A stretch of 35,642 bases of DNA from CBCXVS01 sp965178525 (GTDB lineage Bacteria; Tectomicrobia; Entotheonellia; Entotheonellales; Entotheonellaceae): NCBI GenBank assembly GCA_965178525.1, contig CBCXVS010000035.1:1-35642 (forward strand), read 5' to 3'. Below the pieces are notes generated by a model. The model saw only the letters and a list, made by a program, of their open reading frames with translations. It made no database searches and was not told where the DNA came from. Every line of letters starts with the position of its first letter. Position 1 is the first letter of the stretch. Shown piece after piece: positions 8,871 through 16,227 of this stretch. A program made the position numbers and the translations under genes.

Positions 8871-9209
8871 ATTGTGTTTACCACTGTCATCAGGATCTCG
8901 TTTATCAAAATGGGCTGTGCTATGGCAACGATTCAAATAATCAGGCAGTATATTTCCCAATACTACGTTACGCTGAAGATTCAATAAATCAAGAAATGAA
9001 CAAGATGTATGCAGAATATTGAGATAAACTTCTTGTAAGTCTGAAAAGTGGTTTGCCAGTTCCGGTCTTGGCAATCCTCTACCACCTATGTTAGGAGCTT
9101 GTACCTGTAGATGTTCGTCAGAGAATTTGCGATAATCGTGTAGCCAACCAATGGCCTCCGCCAGCAAAATCGCATCGCGGTTTTGAGATAAGGTATCGAG
9201 TTGACTCAT
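8853..9209 (-). pseudogene. csx11: Csx11 (Cas10-like large subunit), N-terminal part
   Basis: The 5' piece of csx11 encodes 113 genuine residues and then a few from the IS end. AEAIGWLHDYRKFSDEHL carries an HD dipeptide at residues 24-25, the place of the N-terminal HD nuclease domain of Cas10-type proteins, though Tyr/Arg follow where a Gly/Lys is common. The segment HFDKRDPDDSGKHN joins directly to DPGVQIS of the downstream piece. The ATG at 9209 lies six bases after the MNT stop, with a GGGGAG-type ribosome site just upstream. It is not a HEPN partner of the MNT gene, despite its size. Confidence 0.75.
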
Positions 9210-9215
9210 ACGTCC

Positions 9216-9584
9216 TCATCTCCCCGCTTCATGTTCATATAGTACCTTGCCCTTTTGCATAATTTCGATTTGGAAGAAGGGCCGTTCCTGGGTTAATTGC
9301 TCAAATTCTCGGGGTGTGTAAACCAAAATGTCCACACCGATCTGCGGCCGCAGAACCTGCATCACCTCTCGGATACGATCCAAAAAAGGACGATTCGTTT
9401 CTTTGACAATCACCAAATCGAGGTCAGACCATTCCCCCGTCTCCCCATCTGCTATTGATCCAAACCGAATGATCTTCTGAGGTTGATAATGCTGTGGAAG
9501 AATCGTCAAAAATCGTTGCAACTCTGCTTCAAGTAACGCACGGCGATCCTCCCGGTCCGTCTTTGTCATATTCCGTTCAGCCAT
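9216..9584 (-). CDS. MNT-type minimal nucleotidyltransferase
   Basis: This 122-residue DNA polymerase beta superfamily nucleotidyltransferase shows FGSIADGETGEWSDLDLVIV (GS, then S-D-L-D with the two metal-binding Asp) near residues 41-60, and a third acidic residue in GVDILVYTPREF. Such proteins transfer nucleotides, usually AMP, and are best known as antitoxins that modify HEPN toxins. No HEPN gene is adjacent: the neighbours are the cmr6-like gene, whose stop it overlaps by 8 nt, and csx11, 6 nt downstream. That places it firmly in the Cmr operon. It may modify a complex subunit, a nucleotide signal or an unlinked toxin; this is inference. Confidence 0.8.
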   Translation of the reverse strand: MAERNMTKTDREDRRALLEAELQRFLTILPQHYQPQKIIRFGSIADGETGEWSDLDLVIVKETNRPFLDRIREVMQVLRPQIGVDILVYTPREFEQLTQERPFFQIEIMQKGKVLYEHEAGR

Positions 9585-10737
9585 GAGTCTGTCCTCTACC
9601 GGCCAACACCGTCACCCCTCTGGCCTTTTTCGTCATGTCTTCAATACTCCCGAAAACGTCATGACTCACCGGAGATGCCGGATCGCTTGTGTCGCTATCC
9701 TTAAAAATCAACTCTCCCTCAATATCCTCTTCCGCCAGACCGAATCCGCTACTGGTTTTGGCCCCAAATCCATAGATCGTCATCATGTCGTTGATGCCTT
9801 CCGCCACACATTCCAAATCCGACACAACCTGCTGGCGTATGGTGTCTGCGGTTTCGCCGATACGGTCAAACGGGACGTAGAGCAACGTAAACGTCCCGCT
9901 TGTTTCCGGAGGTACAGCTTCAAAATAAATGGGTTGTTGGCCCGCGCCGCTATTGCGATCGTGGGGATTGATAAGTTCCAGACTGATGCGGTCAAAATAG
10001 GTCGGGTAAAAATAAAGTCGGCCGGACAGGAAGCCCGTGCTCGTATAAGCGTCATGCAAGCGCTGACGATACGCTTGCGCTAGCGCCGGACGTTGTGTGT
10101 CGAGATACGCCTCACAGCTTTTATCCTCCAAGCCGACCTCTTTTTCATTGCCGAACAGCCGAGCCAACTGCAGGCGTTTTTCGATCCACTGTTGATCGCT
10201 GCTGGGCGGATTGTCAACCAAGTGTAACGTGAGTCCGGACCTCAGCGTCCCCTTCCACTGACTCGGGGCGACATAGGGCACTTTGAACACCCATTCCTTT
10301 TTCACCGGATTGTCGACGATGTAGAATTCCGTATCGTCTTTGCTGAGATAAGGCTGGCTCAACGTAAAGGTGAAGTGTAGGGCGAAACTGTATCGGGGCA
10401 GTGGCCTCAAGTCAGGTAACTCAGGTAACAATCCTAACGGCTCTACGAACGCGGCGATTCGGCTGCGCAGATAGGTATTGAACTGTCCACTATTGTACAG
10501 ATGCCACAAGCCACCGGGCTCACGGCGTGATCCAGCGCGCGCGTACTCTTTCTGAGACGTTTGCACCGCCTGCGTTAATAAATCAATGCGCGCCGCCGGA
10601 TCCTGCACAGCGGACAAATGCTGCAGTTGGCGGGACGGACCGTCTACTCCCAGCAAGTAGTCCATCGTTTGACGTTGTGTAGCATCGCTCGATGGCAGGA
10701 ACGTATAGGTGGACCAAAACTCGTGTTGCATGGTCAC
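9577..10737 (-). CDS. cmr6: Cmr6-like RAMP protein
   Basis: This 386-residue RAMP protein has the Cmr6 order of motifs. KVPYVAPSQWKGTLRSGL corresponds to the VPYIPGSSLKG-type loop, GRLYFYPTYFDRISLELINPH to the Gly-Lys-Phe strand and DxxNPH segment, PIYFEAVPPETSGTFTLLY to the next strand, and YGFGAKTSSGFGLA to the C-terminal glycine loop. Cmr6 caps the backbone near the crRNA 3' end. Translation begins at GTG (10737), which overlaps the true TGA of the TOPRIM gene in a GTGA junction. The C-terminal 45 residues beyond the G-loop are acidic and not recognised. Confidence 0.7.
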   Translation of the reverse strand: MTMQHEFWSTYTFLPSSDATQRQTMDYLLGVDGPSRQLQHLSAVQDPAARIDLLTQAVQTSQKEYARAGSRREPGGLWHLYNSGQFNTYLRSRIAAFVEPLGLLPELPDLRPLPRYSFALHFTFTLSQPYLSKDDTEFYIVDNPVKKEWVFKVPYVAPSQWKGTLRSGLTLHLVDNPPSSDQQWIEKRLQLARLFGNEKEVGLEDKSCEAYLDTQRPALAQAYRQRLHDAYTSTGFLSGRLYFYPTYFDRISLELINPHDRNSGAGQQPIYFEAVPPETSGTFTLLYVPFDRIGETADTIRQQVVSDLECVAEGINDMMTIYGFGAKTSSGFGLAEEDIEGELIFKDSDTSDPASPVSHDVFGSIEDMTKKARGVTVLAGRGQTHG

Positions 10738-11384
10738 GCCCTGACAAATTCAATGGCAGCTACCAGAGACGCGAACACTTCGTCTCTGGCGTCAGCATCT
10801 GCATAGTGCAAAATTGTCTGAGCAAAGCTCTACGGGGATAGCCCCTCTTGTATAATAGCGGCATAAAATCGCACATAGTCTTTTGCCTCTCGCAATTCGA
10901 TGTGATTAGACTGCATCAAATCCGGGATTTCAGCGGTCATTTTGTTGATGATCTGTTGCGATGTCACCTTCCATGTTTCTTTTTTCTCAGTGAGCAACTT
11001 GTGAATGGTCGTTTCATATAGGGCAAGTCTTAATACATAGTCATCTACAGTTGATTTGGCAAAATCCTCTCTGTAACCAGAATTTCGAAATTTGTTGCTC
11101 ATAGCGCCTGTTTTGTTTATGGCGATTCCTTCAATACTCTCTCCTTCATCCCGATCTAACATCACCACAATGCCGACTCTCTTGGAAGGGGTTGGAAACT
11201 GATCCAAAGACTCACCTAAGGCAGACCGAATGTGCCTATCAATTTCTCCTTTCCCCTTAGGGGAATAAATATGATAATCCTTCTCCTTATCATTGTCTCG
11301 ACCACCCCGTAGCCCTCTATCCTGCATCAATTTTTCAATGACTCTTGCTTCTGTCTGACCCTCTGGAGCAACGAACATCATCAT
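10734..11384 (-). pseudogene. TOPRIM-fold protein paired with AAA ATPase, amber-interrupted
   Basis: The N-terminus FVAPEGQTEARVIEKL supplies the TOPRIM glutamate, and VGIVVMLDRDEGES near residues 70-85 supplies the DxD metal site. A helical region follows. Start: ATG at 11384, whose ATGA overlaps the stop of the ATPase gene. TAG at 10830-10832 halts translation after EGLSP, but the frame continues with SFAQTILHYADADARDEVF and ends in TGA at 10734-10736 overlapping the cmr6-like GTG. The designed product is therefore about 216 residues, and the truncated form lacks the last 32. It resembles the nuclease half of split OLD-like or PARIS-like ATPase/TOPRIM pairs, but I cannot assign a named family. 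Confidence 0.7.
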
Positions 11385-12709
11385 ACCGTCTCCTCGCGCA
11401 GAGAAAACTGTAGAGGCGGCATAAACATTTTCCAAACCCGAGGATCAAGACTCGATTCCAACCGAGTCAACAAGCTCCCACTGTCAAACCAGGAGGAATG
11501 TAATTGTCCATCGCGTAAATCCATCCGAAAAGTCAAAACATCATCATCGTCGATCTGGCCTTTTTGTAACATATCCGTAATGTGAGCAACGACTTCCAGG
11601 CTATGAGAAACCATAAAAAGCTGAATTGGGCGTTCCTTAATGATATGGATCACTTCAGCCAATAACATTCCCAATGTCTGCGGATTTTGAAATGCCTCCG
11701 GTTCTTCCCAGAGCAACAGACCCGGCGTATCATGATCGACTTCAGACGCCATTGCGACTAATGGCGTCAATAATTTAAACACGCTGCGCGCACCATCACC
11801 AAAGGCGTCGATCGGGAGGGCTGGGTGAGCTTCCGATGCGATCCAACCTTGCATCCATTGCCGATCCGGCCCAATCGGTACGAACTGCACAGTGAACGGA
11901 TAGTCGAGATCAAAAACGGGACCAAAATGCTTGGCAATTTGCTGGGACCAACCCGGAACACTAAGCAAAATACGCTCATAAAACGCCAGGGGCAAATGGC
12001 CCTGGATGAGGGCCGAGTCATAAAGCAGCGTATGCTGAGGCAACGGCAGTTTTCCCTCCACTAGCCAGGCTGCGCTCCCCTTGTGATAGTAGGTCAGTTC
12101 AGGCCGCCAGCAAAAAAGAAGTTGCTTCTTATCCAATGGCTCAACCTCACATTGCATCAGGCTAGACGCCAAAATAGAAGCCGGATCACGCCCTTCAGTC
12201 CCTTGCTCCTCTCTTCTTTCGGTCATATCTATTTCTTGCGTCTTTAAGCCGAAATAGCCGGTGTTCTGCGCCTCGACTTCGTCGGCAAAATCTCCCTCGG
12301 GAGTCAGGTCGAACGCGGTGAATGGCACGTCCCGATCAGAGAGCGATACTTTCAAAGTACCACTATCAAAACGCACTATACTTTGATCACGCTCGGCGCT
12401 GTTGTGCCGGGCTAATATCCGTACCAACGGATGCTCACCCAACAAATCCCGTCTCGCGACTTGAACGTCATAGTGAGCCCTTCCCGTAGAGTCGATATCC
12501 ATGCCACCCGCCGCGTGAGCCTCTGCCATTTTTCCGTAATCCACGTACACGCTAGCCGGACGACCCACGGTACTCGCCAAATACAACGCCTCGACCACCG
12601 CCGACTTACCCGAATTGTTCGGACCCACCAGAACATTAATGCGGCGAAACCGGTTCATTTCACCACGCCGGATACCCCGGAAGTTGCGGATCGCGAGACT
12701 CTCGATCAT
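11381..12709 (-). CDS. OLD-like AAA ATPase (AAA_15/AAA_21 type) in Cmr operon
   Basis: This 442-residue ABC-type ATPase starts IESLAIRNFRGIRRGEM, with Walker A GPNNSGKS at 29-36. A signature-like FGDGARSVFKLL, Walker B LLLWEEPEAFQNP and an H-loop MVSHSLEVV lie in the C-terminal half, with a long insert between as in OLD, RecF-like and AbiEii-type proteins. It is joined by ATGA overlaps to cmr1 upstream and to the TOPRIM gene downstream, so the pair was acquired as a unit within the Cmr operon. By analogy with OLD and PARIS systems it may sense infection or nucleic-acid ends and drive the TOPRIM nuclease. This ATPase is not a usual Cmr component. Confidence 0.8.
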   Translation of the reverse strand: MIESLAIRNFRGIRRGEMNRFRRINVLVGPNNSGKSAVVEALYLASTVGRPASVYVDYGKMAEAHAAGGMDIDSTGRAHYDVQVARRDLLGEHPLVRILARHNSAERDQSIVRFDSGTLKVSLSDRDVPFTAFDLTPEGDFADEVEAQNTGYFGLKTQEIDMTERREEQGTEGRDPASILASSLMQCEVEPLDKKQLLFCWRPELTYYHKGSAAWLVEGKLPLPQHTLLYDSALIQGHLPLAFYERILLSVPGWSQQIAKHFGPVFDLDYPFTVQFVPIGPDRQWMQGWIASEAHPALPIDAFGDGARSVFKLLTPLVAMASEVDHDTPGLLLWEEPEAFQNPQTLGMLLAEVIHIIKERPIQLFMVSHSLEVVAHITDMLQKGQIDDDDVLTFRMDLRDGQLHSSWFDSGSLLTRLESSLDPRVWKMFMPPLQFSLREETV

Positions 12710-13863
12710 GTTCTACCTATGTTGTTCAGAAAGGTTGCCACATGGTGTGGGGTATGGGATTGCCACGGCTCGGGCTCGGGCGCCCAGGTCACCTGGGCAG
12801 GATAGCGGTAGCCACCCTCGACATGTAAGGCTCGAAACCAGTTCTGCGATTGTCCTAAGGCGCCTTGCAACGTCGTGCTAATCTCCCGGCGAACCGATTG
12901 CCCCGTCCGATCCTGGGGCATATAGGCCCAGCCCCGGATTTCCCATTCTTTCTTTTCCTCGCGACGATACGCCCAACTCAAGGCAATTTTGCTGCGCAAC
13001 CGCCGATCCCTTCCCAAGGTGCCAAAGAACCAGTGCGGCAGGTTGTTTGACGACCAGCGTTGCTCATAGCGCAGATAGTTTCTCAGAGCCGGCGTGACCG
13101 GCACCATGCCATCATCGGCAAGTTGCTCCAAGAGACGCCACCGGTCGCGCCGCTGGCGCAGTTCGCGCACGCCGGGAACCTCGGTCCACCAATGATGATC
13201 GCGGGGCGTAAAGCGCAATTTGAAAAATGTGAAGGTGCGCAAGTCCGGCAAGGCGCCGATCTTTGAATGGTCTAACGGTTCCCAAGGAATCGGTCCCGGC
13301 TCATCTTGGAGTTGGGCAATCTTAAAAATGCCGTAACCGAGTTGCGGCCGCGGACCTAAGCTGCCCCAGGTTTCAAGAAACCGAAATAACGCCATAAGCC
13401 GCGACAGAACCTCCGGGTCACCCGTCACCCTCAGCGCCAGCTCCGCGATATGACCCGGCGGCAAATACCAGCCCCGAGTACGGCCATAGGGCTTGATGTT
13501 CAAACTGAGTTCTCTCTCCCACGTTTGATAGGGTGTACGCACTTGCAGCTGGAACCGCCGCCGCCATCCCGTCGTCCCAAAGCATTGGCAAGCCGGGCAA
13601 ATCTCAGCTTTTGTCAACGCTTCCCAACGGTTTTTATCGTCGTTTATCGCCTTCTTAAATGTTGCCAGATGATCTCCGGACAGCGTGCATGGGCGCGCTG
13701 ATGGCTCACACGCCTCGCCTCCCAGTCCGCGTATCATCGCTTCATACCACCAACGCAAGCTACCGATGAGACCCGTTTCGTGGAGACGATCCATGCGGCC
13801 GGACCGGACGCCGCCAGTCCATAAAGGTGTGAGGGTTTTCAGATACAGTTCCATGGATGCCAC
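12706..13863 (-). CDS. cmr1: Cmr1-like RAMP protein, first gene of the Cmr operon
   Basis: This protein of about 385 residues has clear Cmr1 features: LKTLTPLWTGGVRSGRMD at the N-terminus, GLIGSLRWWYEAMIRGLGG as the RAMP helix, CPACQCFGTTGWRRRFQL with a CxxC pair, and ETWGSLGPRPQLGYGIF as the glycine loop. Cmr1 sits at the crRNA 3' end and helps tether target RNA. The longest frame opens with GTG at 13863; ATG at 13854 (MELYLKT) is the more natural start, and neither has a strong ribosome site. The stop overlaps the ATPase start. Upstream is an amidohydrolase gene 43 bp away whose frame would run into cmr1 if its TAG were read. Confidence 0.8.
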   Translation of the reverse strand: MASMELYLKTLTPLWTGGVRSGRMDRLHETGLIGSLRWWYEAMIRGLGGEACEPSARPCTLSGDHLATFKKAINDDKNRWEALTKAEICPACQCFGTTGWRRRFQLQVRTPYQTWERELSLNIKPYGRTRGWYLPPGHIAELALRVTGDPEVLSRLMALFRFLETWGSLGPRPQLGYGIFKIAQLQDEPGPIPWEPLDHSKIGALPDLRTFTFFKLRFTPRDHHWWTEVPGVRELRQRRDRWRLLEQLADDGMVPVTPALRNYLRYEQRWSSNNLPHWFFGTLGRDRRLRSKIALSWAYRREEKKEWEIRGWAYMPQDRTGQSVRREISTTLQGALGQSQNWFRALHVEGGYRYPAQVTWAPEPEPWQSHTPHHVATFLNNIGRT

Positions 13864-13905
13864 CGGGACGGGACACCGGTGCGTTGGGTATCCCGATAAG
13901 TTGCG

Positions 13906-15048
13906 CTAACTCACATCATACTTGAACAACTTCGCGGCATTGTCGCAGGTGATTTTTTGCCGCGTCGTCTCCGAGGCATTCGCGAAGATCCGATCCAGAA
14001 ACTGCGGCGACTGCGGCCAGGTCGATTCGGCATGCGGGAAATCATTGCCCCACAACAAGTTGTCCTCGCCAATATGCGCCACCATCTCGACCCCCACGGC
14101 GTCTTCCATAAACTCGGCGAACATATTCCGATGCCAGATCTCACTGGGCAACAAGCCGCTGCGCGACCGCCAGCCGCCGGTCAGGGTCGGACGCTCCTGG
14201 TAGGTCAGATCCATCATCTTCAGCCAGTGGGGAATCCACGCCGTCTCGTGTTCGACCGTGCCAGCTTTGAGCTGCGGATAGCGATCAAACACCCCGGAGA
14301 AGATCATAGCCGTCAGCGAATAGCGGACCCAGTAATCGGCGTTGACCAAGCCCGAGGCCGTCAGATCGTTCGTATCCACCGTAAATTCGCAGCCGGGAAT
14401 GCCGTGCCGTGAGGTGGCAATGTGCAACAACAACGGCATGCCGACATCCTGGGCCGTCCACCACAACTTGTCGTAAATGGCGTGGCGGTAGGGATAGTCG
14501 GGCAACGGATGCACGGGGATAAACATCCCAACCAGACCCAGCCGGGCGCAGCGTTCGAGCTCCAGACAGGCCTCATCAATGTTGTCAACGTTCAGCATGC
14601 CAATCCCCTTGAACCGGTCCGGGTAGGGCTTGCAGAAGTCGGTAATCCAGTCATTATACGCCGCACACAGAGCGGACAGGAGGCCGCTATCCTCGAGGTG
14701 ATACCAGAAGAGGCCCTGGCTCGGTTGCAAGCAGGCGCCCCAGACGCCGTCGCGTTCCAATTCCTTCAGCATCTCATGGGGATCGTACGCCGCTTTGCGG
14801 ACATCTTCCCACAGCCCGAGGAAATCGATGGCGGCGGGATCCTCAAACCGTCTGCCCGCCAGGATGAACGATCCGACCGTGCCAACCCGTATGCCATCGT
14901 AGTACCAGGCGTCGTATTCCTGGCCGCGGCGCGTCCGGTGCCGCTCCATCTTTGGCGCGCGGTCGCGGAATTTCGGCTCGATGCGGCTGCTATACAGATC
15001 CGGGGGCTCGACAATATGGGAGTCTGCCGAGATCACTTTGTAGGCCAT
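13906..15048 (-). CDS. Amidohydrolase family 2 metal-dependent hydrolase
   Basis: This 380-residue TIM-barrel hydrolase of the ACMSD/amidohydrolase-2 group has SADSHIVEPPDLY at the N-terminus, giving a DxH in place of the usual HxH. MPLLLHIATSRHG supplies the barrel histidine, and LLWGNDFPHAESTWP near the C-terminus carries the metal or catalytic Asp. The substrate is unknown; relatives act on decarboxylations and ring hydrolysis. I place the start at ATG 15048, which is preceded by AGGAGA; the longer ORF from 15144 adds a non-conserved stretch. It is divergent from the dehydrogenase gene at 15162, perhaps a shared catabolic module. The stop TAG is at the natural end of the family (LFKYDVS). 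Confidence 0.8.
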   Translation of the reverse strand: MAYKVISADSHIVEPPDLYSSRIEPKFRDRAPKMERHRTRRGQEYDAWYYDGIRVGTVGSFILAGRRFEDPAAIDFLGLWEDVRKAAYDPHEMLKELERDGVWGACLQPSQGLFWYHLEDSGLLSALCAAYNDWITDFCKPYPDRFKGIGMLNVDNIDEACLELERCARLGLVGMFIPVHPLPDYPYRHAIYDKLWWTAQDVGMPLLLHIATSRHGIPGCEFTVDTNDLTASGLVNADYWVRYSLTAMIFSGVFDRYPQLKAGTVEHETAWIPHWLKMMDLTYQERPTLTGGWRSRSGLLPSEIWHRNMFAEFMEDAVGVEMVAHIGEDNLLWGNDFPHAESTWPQSPQFLDRIFANASETTRQKITCDNAAKLFKYDVS

Positions 15049-15161
15049 CACGTGTCTCCTCTGCATGCCGCGTTGCTGCTTGCTGCTAGAATCGCTTCGT
15101 AGAAGTATGGTAAACATGGAGCGCAGTGGAGTCAAACCCAGCATGGGGGAAGGAGAGAAGG
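15049..15161. promoter_or_regulatory. Divergent promoter region
   Basis: This 113-bp interval separates the start codons of the divergent amidohydrolase and dehydrogenase genes, so it must hold both promoters unless they are read from farther away. It carries AGGAGA before the leftward ATG and AAGGAGAGAAGG before the rightward ATG. I could not assign -10 or -35 boxes. Confidence 0.45.
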
Positions 15162-16049
15162 ATGAAGACCCCGGTTGCGATCGTCGGATTGGGCAATGCC
15201 GGCTCTGCGCTGGCCAGGGCCCTGTCGGGCAAAGTGTCGTTGATCGGCTACGATATTGATGCCGCGCGCCAGAGCGTTGTCGCCGATTTAGCCATCGAGT
15301 GCGTCGAGTCGCTGGCGGATGTAGCGGCGCACGCCCGAACGGTTGTACTGTCTTTACCCAAGCCGGATATCTCGAAAGCCGTGGTGGCTGAACTCTTGGG
15401 CGGGGAGGTCAGACCCGACCTCATCATCGAGACGAGCACGATTACGCCGAAAGTGGCGGAGGAGCTGCACGCCATGTGTCAGGCGCACCACGTCAGCTTC
15501 GTCGATGCCGCGATCGCGGGCGGCGTGGCTGGCATGGCGGCAGGCACGACGACGTTCCTGGTCGGCGGCAGTGCGGAGGACTATGCCAAAGCGCACCCCA
15601 TTCTGGACGCCATGTCCGAGACCATCATGCATTTGGGGCCGGTTGGCACGGGAATGGGCGCCAAAGTGGTGAACAATGCCATCATGCACGCCCTCATAGT
15701 GGTGTTGATCGAGGCCGGCGCTATGGCCTCGAAGCTTGGCATTCCGATGCAAACTCTGGTGGATATTCTGTGCCGGGAGGAAGGGCTAATGCGTCCGCTG
15801 ACGCATCGTGTGCAGGAGCGCATGATGCAGGGCAATTATGAGGGCGGGATGTCGGTGTCCAATGCGCGCAAGGATTCGGTGTTGGCGCTGGAGACGGCGC
15901 AGGAGCTGGGCGTGCCGCTGTATGCCATCTTATCGTCGCACACGCCGTATGAGATTGCTGAGGCCAGTGGCATGGGACAGCTTGACTACGCGGCGCTGGC
16001 GACGTTGTGGGAGCATTGGTCGGGGGTGAATTTTATGGAGAAACCATAA
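15162..16049 (+). CDS. 3-hydroxyisobutyrate-dehydrogenase-like NAD(P) oxidoreductase
   Basis: This 295-residue beta-hydroxyacid dehydrogenase has a Rossmann GLGNAGSALA at residues 8-17, FVDAAIAGGVAGMAAGTTTFLVGG as the substrate-binding signature, and GAKVVNNAI with the catalytic Lys. The C-terminal helical domain has the family NARKDSVLALETAQELGVPL segment. It should oxidise a beta-hydroxyacid or reduce a semialdehyde; the substrate is not evident. The ATG at 15162 follows a strong AAGGAG site; an upstream in-frame ATG at 15126 lacks one. Confidence 0.85.
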   Translation: MKTPVAIVGLGNAGSALARALSGKVSLIGYDIDAARQSVVADLAIECVESLADVAAHARTVVLSLPKPDISKAVVAELLGGEVRPDLIIETSTITPKVAEELHAMCQAHHVSFVDAAIAGGVAGMAAGTTTFLVGGSAEDYAKAHPILDAMSETIMHLGPVGTGMGAKVVNNAIMHALIVVLIEAGAMASKLGIPMQTLVDILCREEGLMRPLTHRVQERMMQGNYEGGMSVSNARKDSVLALETAQELGVPLYAILSSHTPYEIAEASGMGQLDYAALATLWEHWSGVNFMEKP

Positions 16050-16065
16050 TACGACTCTGACAGGC

Positions 16066-16085
16066 GCGTGGCATCTCAGCCACGC
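16066..16085. terminator. Hairpin between convergent genes
   Basis: GCGTGGC-ATCTCA-GCCACGC forms a perfect 7-bp stem 17 bp after the dehydrogenase stop. There is no following T tract, so intrinsic termination is only possible. The rest of the 178-bp gap to the NACHT gene shows nothing further. Confidence 0.35.
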
Positions 16086-16227
16086 CACAGATTCCCGTGC
16101 AGTCCGGGGCACCTCGTCGAGGTCATCGTACGCGCGGATGACGGTTTGGTCAAGAGCGAATAGCGGATTGCAGAGAAAAATTACAGAGTCACTCACACGA
16201 GTGGCATGGCGGGATTCGACTTTGACC

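Noticed and set aside
8853..9209. Possible HEPN toxin partner for the adjacent MNT gene
   Set aside because: The 113 genuine residues carry the HD motif and join in frame to Csx11 once the IS is removed, so this is the csx11 N-terminus.
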